In this document: positions 59,001-64,000 of the stretch, piece by piece
How the letters are laid out: each line of letters opens with the position of its first letter
How positions within the stretch are numbered: position 1 is the stretch's first letter
Assembly: GCF_000237925.1 (NCBI RefSeq)
Contig: NC_031498.1
Coordinates: 25,988,308 to 26,052,307 of the forward strand
From: Schistosoma mansoni
Taxonomy: Eukaryota > Platyhelminthes > Trematoda > Strigeidida > Schistosomatidae
Direction: 5' to 3'
DNA length: 64,000 bases
Made by a program: the position numbers and the translations under genes
Notes under the pieces: generated by a model
Told to the model about the DNA's origin: nothing
Database searches by the model: none
What the model saw: only the letters and a program-made list of their open reading frames with translations

Positions 59001-60435
59001 ATGAACTGGAACAATAAAGAAAGGAAATTAAGAATTAGATTAGGAAATAAGAAATAACACCAAAATTAAACAGGTAAAAAGAGGCTTTTAGGGAAAAAAA
59101 ACAAGGTCATATGTAATACTGTACCGCTTCAATGAAGTAGATTTTAACATATGGAATAGGAAAAAAAAAACTAATGAGGGAAAACAAAGTAGTGTAGGTA
59201 ATAAGGAGGTTAAGACAAGATAAGTCTTGAGACAGTAAAAGGAGGATTGACGTTATACATATGAACGCATGAATATTAATATTTGATCCAGTGAACAAAG
59301 CAAAAACACGATACGAATATGACCTATGAATACACAACCAGCTAAAACGAACTTAGTTGATATGGAGGCCAATCAACTTTCAAGTTGAATCCTTACGGGA
59401 AACCTACTAGCTATAAGAGAGGAAAAGCACGACATCACGTTTAAGCTACGATGATAATTGCTCAGTAGAATAATAATCTTATTTCAGTGCGAAATTTATT
59501 CAATAAAACATAAAGCAAGAGTTTTCAATAAATTCTGTGAAAAATCCATTTTAATATTTCTTCCGTATCAGTTACATTTGATATTTATGTATATAAGTGC
59601 ATTTTGATAGTAGTTTTTTGTGTTTTGCATGGTAAACAAAGTTTAAATCACGAGCTGATCACAGCTAGACAAACATTGAAAATCTAGGAGCACTGGACAC
59701 CAATCTTGTCAAAGTATAAGAATCCTAAGTAGCGCGTATCCATGAACCACAACCAGGGGAACGAACTCAGGACATCTGATCTCGTGTGCAACCACTAACC
59801 TCTAGACCGCTGTGCCTGAATCCGCTGATCCGCAAGTCTAACTCTAATCAATCCACAATATTGTGAGACTATCTCCAATTGTCATCAATGGGTATCTTGT
59901 TTATACCCGACATGGTTGAACTGAACTGGTCACGACTTCACATTCGCTTAGACATACAACTCCTAGAGTTCTATTTAAAAGCCATGACCAGTGGACTTCA
60001 ATTCGTGTCAGGTGTGAGACAGTTATTCACCGTAGAGAATAGATGAGAATTGTGAAATATCGCTAATTGATTGAACTTATATAATAACACCGTCGGATGT
60101 CGGTTAAGTGATCTAGAAGATAAGCGTTTGTAAATGAGACTGAAGGTCATAAATCTGATTCCTAGAGGTGTGGGTTGTGAATGCACACTTCTGAATTTTG
60201 TACCGGGATGAAACAGCTGTTCAGTGCTTTCAGATTTTCAATGGTTGTCTAAATTAGATAGATTTATAATGTCAATAACAAGAACCTAGATATGATTACT
60301 TAAGATAATATATATACGAATAATTTACCTTGGTGATCCTAAAACAAAACGTTCACTTGATTCAGGGATAGATTTTGCTTTCAACTGATCTTGACATGAA
60401 ATTAAACAATATTCAACATGAGATAAAAAGTGTGC
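50084..60435 (-). CDS. ROGDI: ROGDI homologue (RAVE-type V-ATPase regulator), 5'-partial, seven exons
   Basis: Minus-strand exons 60435-60329, 59005-58948, 56254-56168, 54571-54476, 53110-53012, 51910-51776 and 50182-50084 join in frame to 226 codons and a stop, all with GT-AG borders. The protein follows human ROGDI (287 aa) through its length. FVLG(S)S and [20 protein letters not shown] match the region ending [27 protein letters not shown] matches [20 protein letters not shown]. The run ending [20 protein letters not shown] matches VECVIPWLNDALVYF. ROGDI is the animal counterpart of yeast Rav2, working with DMXL (Rav1) in V-ATPase assembly. About 25 N-terminal residues are missing, their exon not located upstream of 60435. 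The introns (0.8-2.7 kb) hold families A, B and R, RTE debris and other repeats. Confidence 0.92.
50690..50888 (+). repeat. Non-LTR element 3' end fragment
   Basis: Very like 58320-58505: TCATGTTGTGCTAATGAG, GGCGACTTGGACCGATGC, then a CTGACTGGCTGAC tail. No coding part. Lies in the last ROGDI intron. Confidence 0.8.
51228..51315. repeat. Mini foldback derived from family B
   Basis: A short left arm (CATAGTAGAGAGCGTGAGTC, reading on to GACCACTATG) is followed at once by the inverse and the terminus CCCCTTCTGATAAT. It lies directly 5' of a full-length copy, as at 33977-34145. Confidence 0.75.
51316..51725 (+). mobile_element. Family B hammerhead repeat, full length
   Basis: The 5' body starts near TATGCTCACTAGTGACTTCG. 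The tRNA-like head is ~51505-51580 (AGCTCAGTGGTCTATCGGTT; GGGTTCGAATCTC), followed by the ribozyme, the tail and the terminus CCCCTTCTGATAAT. About 410 bp. It lies 50 bp from the splice donor of a ROGDI exon, antisense to the gene. Confidence 0.88.
51584..51639 (+). ncRNA. Hammerhead ribozyme, family B, intact core
   Basis: Stem I is GGA, internal loop UGC, GCACUG on one side and CAGUGU, U, UCC on the other. The core is CTGAGGA. Stem II is GUCC:UGAC (outer three pairs good), loop CAUAAUA, then GAAA. Stem III is ACGG:CCGU, perfect; the triplet is GUC. All catalytic bases present. Confidence 0.88.
52365..52580 (-). mobile_element. Family B repeat, ribozyme dead
   Basis: The tRNA-like head is intact on the minus strand (around 52470-52545). 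The ribozyme has CTGTGGA (A6 changed) and an altered cleavage region. In a ROGDI intron, same strand as the gene. A further, heavily decayed plus-sense fragment follows at ~52640-52760. Confidence 0.75.
53336..53559 (+). mobile_element. 5'-truncated RTE 3' end with near-perfect target duplication
   Basis: 200 bp (53348-53547) encode the RTE tail ([18 protein letters not shown], then a frameshifted DRVG-type block) and the GTAACAGGCGTAAG end. The flanks AGTTATACATTG (53336-53347) and AGTTATGCATTG (53548-53559) differ by one base. Confidence 0.83.
53925..54008 (-). mobile_element. Short RTE tail fragment
   Basis: On the minus strand it encodes [20 protein letters not shown], the conserved RTE C-terminal block. 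Bounded on the high side by a family A fragment. Confidence 0.75.
54030..54300. mobile_element. Family A: minus fragment joined to plus fragment
   Basis: 54030-54175 is a minus-sense family A piece with a dead ribozyme (CTGACGT, A9 changed). 54175-54300 is a diverged plus-sense piece whose ribozyme keeps its core. Confidence 0.72.
54219..54272 (+). ncRNA. Hammerhead ribozyme, divergent family A, compensated stem I
   Basis: The core is CTGATGA with GAAA and GUC. Stem I is AUCCAU (54224-54229) paired with AUGGAU (54263-54268). Relative to the family AUCCAG:CUGGAU, the terminal pair changed on both sides, so pairing is kept. Stem II has three good pairs (GUC:GAC). Stem III is weak (ACAU with GAGU). 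Confidence 0.78.
55193..55706 (-). repeat. Family R dispersed repeat, copy 5
   Basis: Full-length minus-sense copy from the tail (TTATTTATTTAAACACATAA) to GGCCGTACCAGGGTATA. Lies in a ROGDI intron in the gene's sense. Confidence 0.87.
55710..56160. other. ROGDI intron, nothing seen
   Basis: No repeat or gene recognised. Confidence 0.5.
56395..56720 (+). repeat. Family B repeat, degenerate
   Basis: The 5' body (AGTGACCGGCGGAGTTCAAC), decayed tRNA-like head and a ribozyme relic (CTGAGAA, AGGAAAAAT) are visible. Inactive. Confidence 0.7.
56950..57110 (+). mobile_element. Family A repeat, 5'-truncated in the tRNA-like head
   Basis: Starts within the A-box region (ACGCGACGGCGTTTGAAGCG), keeps the B-box (GAGTTCGAGTCCC), and carries a ribozyme at 57023-57076. 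Antisense in a ROGDI intron. Confidence 0.85.
57023..57076 (+). ncRNA. Hammerhead ribozyme, family A, GUU triplet
   Basis: Stem I AUCCAG:CUGGAU is perfect; the core is CTGACGA with GAAA; stem III is ACGC:GCGU. Stem II has one mismatch (GUCC with GAAC), and the cleavage site is GUU instead of GUC, still within the NUH rule. Confidence 0.83.
57448..57560 (-). mobile_element. RT core fragment of the 29157-type element
   Basis: On the minus strand it matches the region around the catalytic box at 29550-29680 (DDIVLLCDN, then a run into the CSNCK-type block). Only ~110 bp remain. Confidence 0.75.
57965..58505 (+). mobile_element. 3' end of a non-LTR element (RT C-terminus and 3' UTR)
   Basis: Encodes a typical LINE C-terminal block ([20 protein letters not shown], then [13 protein letters not shown]) with stops, ending [17 protein letters not shown]. 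It is followed by a 3' UTR and a CTGACTGACTGACTC tail. Same family as the tail fragments at 4560 and 50690. Confidence 0.85.
58510..58945. other. ROGDI intron, nothing seen
   Basis: No supported features. Confidence 0.5.
59640..60260. repeat. Two degenerate family B copies in inverted arrangement
   Basis: 59640-59900 is minus sense and 59930-60260 plus sense. tRNA-like heads and tails are recognisable in both, but neither ribozyme keeps its core. Confidence 0.68.
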
Positions 60436-61680
60436 CTGAAAAGAAATGTAATTATTACTATTATTCTTTAGTATAAATCATCACTCATACGAAAAGAAAA
60501 TCAGTGAGCCATAAAATGATGAATAGATGACTACTGTTTGATGGGAATTACACTATACAGAACTTTTTTAATTATATTTTTTCTAAAAGTGGGTACAAAA
60601 AAGTTTACTTTGCCTTTTGATTGATGAGGCCGTAACACTCTGTTGACTGAGATAACTGTATCATCTGACCGTCGAAATCTGTTGCCTATTATCCTTTTTT
60701 TTTGCTTTCATCCCGCTTCTACTATTCCACATACGTTTAGCCTACACTCAAGTTTATATCATTTATCTTCGTTAGATTCTCACCTACCTAAATTACTCTC
60801 TTGTGCTAATTGAAAAGTGTAACAACTTAGATTGTACCAGATAGTAAGTTATATCGACAACTGTCCGATTAAACAACATTTAAAATGTTACACATATAAT
60901 AACATACAAATACTTCTAATCCATAATAGTCAACACAAATTTTATGTTTAAAAGCACTAACTTTCAGGGGAGTACACAGAAGTAGGCTATCACATCACTT
61001 CGTTAAGAAAGTTTTAGTGAAATAAAAAAAAGTATGATACAAGGGTGCGGTCTATTGATTTGAAGACTAGAATTTCAAACAAGAAGTCACAGGTTCAAAC
61101 GATAGACACATTTGATAATGTTATGAACATGTACTGATATAAATGGATACATTTTCTATGTAGGTCCAGTAATTGTCTACTTGGAAGTAATATTTGCTTA
61201 CAGAAAGTTTTAGTGTTCACAAGTATACATTGAGCAAATTTGTGAAATCAATAACACTAAACACCATTGACGTGAACAATTACTTCCAGACTGACACTCT
61301 TAGAATTGTAGATATTTTAGGAAGTTTATTTAGATGCACGTTTTGTTCCTAATTGTTATCTATGTTTTCCTTGAGCTGTTACAAAAGTACTGACAAACTA
61401 ACTGTCAAATTTGAACTGGACAATCAAGAAATTGGATCTTTCACACCATATTGATCTTGCAACCTTACGAATGTTTATGCAAGCTGAGATACATTAATTT
61501 TAGTACTGTTGCATAAAAGTTAAGGAGGGAGATTATATATTTATATTAGTGATGTTAGACAAATCTGTTAAAAAGAACGGATAATTTGATTAGATAGGTT
61601 CAAGTTAAGATCAAGTAAAAAACCCTAAACGATACCTAGAATTCCGATTTGATCCTTTTTTTTATAAGTCATTATCGGGA
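60436..61680. other. Upstream of ROGDI exons, nothing certain
   Basis: The missing first coding exon of ROGDI should lie somewhere above 60435. I found no convincing ATG-plus-donor here. Confidence 0.45.
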
Positions 61681-61688
61681 ATTACCTG

Positions 61689-61760
61689 GAGGTATTGTGT
61701 TCTAGAAGTTGGATGGATAGCTGTACACCTAAACTGTCCAACTCACAGAACACAATACCT
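61689..61760. repeat. Foldback hairpin related to family D
   Basis: Arms at 61689-61713 and 61737-61760 pair over ~24 bp with two or three mismatches. The motif order (TTGTGTTCT, TTGGATGGAT; then AACTCACAGAACAC) parallels the family D hairpins. Confidence 0.75.
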
Positions 61761-61799
61761 CTAAAACTCTCATCGAAGGCTACAAATATTCATCATTAC

Positions 61800-62530
61800 A
61801 GGAATGACCTGAAACCTATTATTGTGTTGAAATGAAAAATCGAGCTGCTCTTTAGTGTACACGAGGAACTGTTCTTCTTTGAGTATATATATAACAAAGA
61901 ATCAATGCTAAATCAACACGAATCTAGACGATACACCATACCATAACATTGGACCGATATCTCAAACTGAACCATAGTAACTGATCAAAAACCTTGGTTT
62001 CTTAATAGGTCCACATCAAACATCCCATCACAGCAGGCAACAACGTACACAAACATTGGTTGCAAAATGAAAATATCTACACTAAAAACATGTTTTATCA
62101 AAAAATATATTATTTAAAAAATACAATAACAATTGTACAGAGTAGATTATAGACACACACACACACACACGTAAATACAGGATGAACACAAGATTTGAAT
62201 GGTTGGTTAAAGATGTAATAAAGTATATCAGTAGTGTACGATTAGTTGACTGATGGAGTAGAATTATCATCATAATCCTATGTATAACAACAACAAGAAA
62301 AGAAGAATATCTATTGCTGTATTTACCGAGCAAATGTAAGTATGATTGCCCAATTATAAATAATAAAATATAAAAAAAATTACAGTGAAATAGAATAGAA
62401 TATATGTATCCTTATGATAGTGGAATGAAACCTAGAATAGATAAAATAAATTAATTATGGTATAAAAAAAAGAAATGCAAAAACTATTTGAGTATATATT
62501 CGTTCCCTCCCCCCCCCGCCAGTATTGACT
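61800..62530. other. Low-complexity DNA: (CA)n and poly-C
   Basis: (AC) repeat at ~62152-62170, an A-rich tract, and a C-run near 62508-62518. No gene. Confidence 0.7.
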
Positions 62531-62532
62531 GG

Positions 62533-63767
62533 TTACTGTTCACCGGTATCAATATATTTTGATAGATCAAAACTTAAAACACGGCTGACAAGACAATTAT
62601 TTTCCTGTAAATATAAACAAATAACAAACAGAAATGCATGATGAGATGGTAACATTTTGATATGAAAAAAAAAATCAATAATCCACTACTAATATAGTAC
62701 TGTAGTTATTTTGAATGATCTGGTTGTCACAATGCGAAGTTGATCGAATGATATGCCGAGTAAAGCTGCAGGATAGGCAACCCTATTTATCAAGTCAAAA
62801 GTCAATAACAAGGCAAGTATGAGGAGAGTTGTTCTTATTATAGTGAATTACTCATTAAGCCCAGTTCAAAGCCAATAAATTCCTGTTGATCTATGAACCT
62901 ATAAGCATACACGAGCCTCAAACAATGCAATGAGACATATTTTGACATGGCCATAATTTTCTCCCTTTGTAAGTCAAGCGTTAGAAGCATAATAATGACT
63001 AGTGAGACACATCGCAGAATACAAAGATCAACATCATACCTTTGATGAAACGGTAGTACTTAACAAATCAGTGACTGATTAATATGTTATGCTTCTGTAC
63101 GTACTACTGATATAATAATCACAAAGTTACAGGTGAAAAGTAAAATTGACTGCTTCAAGCTTTATCTGTTTGAAAAGTGTAACAAATATAACACAGTACA
63201 GCAAACAAAAAAAAGTTACATTAAACGAAAACACATTTATAGAATAGTATCACAGTGACACACGCACACATAAGAAGTAGAATTTGATTGGTAGTTTCAA
63301 ATAATAAGGGATAGATAATTATCCCCTACCGATTAGCACCTCATATACATGAAAAGCCTACGGGTTGGAAATCAAGCACTTTGACTGGTTCAGCTATCGA
63401 TCTTTAAAATGTGATGAAAGTATTAAAAAAGTGTTATATTGAATATCCCGTCTACCAGCTTACTGGTTTACTCAGATTTGAGCAAATATGCTACATTTTA
63501 TAGACTCCATCCGCTCGACCTCATTTCTGTTGTAATGAATAGGTAATTCCATGTTAAGTCAGTGTCGATAAGTGATTTTTAAAACCAGGTATGAAAGTAA
63601 TTGAGTCAACCAGCCCACAGAACACACTACAACCAAAATATTTAACTATGTGAATATGAGTCATTGACATTAACCAAACTTTTTATATCACGTTTACTCA
63701 GTTTTAGGATGAGTTACCTTCAACTTTCTAAAAACAGTCTTTAATGACATTTGAAACTTTTTTAATT
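62533..63767 (-). CDS. Possible last two exons of an unidentified gene
   Basis: Minus-strand segments 63767-63718 and 62604-62533 have good acceptors (TTTTTTTCAG; ATATTTACAG) and a GTAACT donor, and join in phase. They encode LKKFQMSLKTVFRKLK followed by ENNCLVSRVLSFDLSKYIDT and GEQ, then a stop. The first part is basic and helical. I do not recognise it. It cannot be read in phase into the ROGDI exon at 60435, so it is more likely the 3' end of another gene. Earlier exons would lie beyond the window. It could also be chance. Confidence 0.38.
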
Positions 63768-63961
63768 CTGAAAAAAATGTACTTAATCCATTATTTTCAA
63801 GTTCTAATTATTATCACTTCACGTTCGTTAGTCTCGAGATATTTAGGTAATCAACGTGCTTAAGTAACAAATATACGATAAAATATACCAGTTTGTCAAA
63901 AGAAATAATCAATCACAAATTGAACATTGAAAAATTAGGTTCTTTTTCTCTTTTCTTTCTA

Positions 63962-64000
63962 ATTGTTTACGAAATTGAGAGGACGAAAAGCGAATGTCCG
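63962..64000 (+). repeat. Family R copy 6, cut by window end
   Basis: GTTTACGAAATTGAGAGGAC and the following bases match the middle of family R copies 2-5 (for example 33440-33470). Confidence 0.8.

Noticed and set aside
62533-62604. Reading this segment as the missing first exon of ROGDI
   Set aside because: Its possible donors leave the wrong phase for the exon beginning at 60435, and it ends naturally in a stop.

Overview
This is a fragment of a flatworm nuclear genome, almost certainly a schistosome (genus Schistosoma or a close relative). Four lines of evidence support this. The DNA is AT-rich. Host genes have both micro-introns of 35-60 nt and introns of several kb. RTE-, CR1- and SR-type non-LTR retrotransposon debris is abundant. 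Many ~334-nt tRNA-headed repeats carry a type I hammerhead ribozyme matching the known Schistosoma Sm-alpha SINE-like element. I cannot fix the species from sequence alone. || Host genes: the plus strand carries UBE2F (26-586, NEDD8-conjugating E2), an unrecognised two-exon gene for an 88-aa protein (2045-2360) and DCTN3 (dynactin p24 subunit, six exons, 2569-8112). They lie close together, each with a 3' splice acceptor just before its ATG, which would suit SL trans-splicing or an operon. The minus strand carries a complete INSIG homologue (38953-39759, three exons, introns of 35 and 37 nt) and most of a ROGDI homologue (seven exons, 50084-60435, N-terminal exon not found). At the far end are two exons that could be the 3' end of another minus-strand gene (62533-63767). 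I see no other host coding sequence. || The rest is repeat-derived. RTE (SR2-like) fragments lie at 954-1970, 10791-11260, 15805-16384, 26090-26286, 46949-48230, 53348-53547 and 53925-54008. A degenerate but long CR1-like element occupies 40030-43450, just upstream of INSIG. Other RT-bearing debris is at 29157-30216, 43730-45165, 57448-57560 and 57965-58505. A ~500-bp (TAAA)n-tailed repeat family R occurs at 3110, 16783, 33283, 37300, 55193 and 63962. Foldback hairpins lie at 18071-18139, 21720-21965 and 61689-61760. || The most striking content is a set of three distinct tRNA-headed repeat families (here A, B and C). Each carries a hammerhead with the same architecture: open stem I with an internal loop, a 4-bp stem II with a 6-7 nt loop, and a loopless 4-bp stem III. 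Family A is Sm-alpha-like. Family B uses core CTGAGGA and often occurs as inverted or foldback copies with ribozymes on both strands. Family C uses core CTGATGA and has one copy with a fully intact catalytic core (minus strand, 13913-13970). A and C occur as overlapping ~334-335-nt tandem units, the organisation expected of retrozyme-like elements that spread through circular or multimeric RNA. Copies range from apparently intact ribozymes to ones with single catalytic-base lesions.
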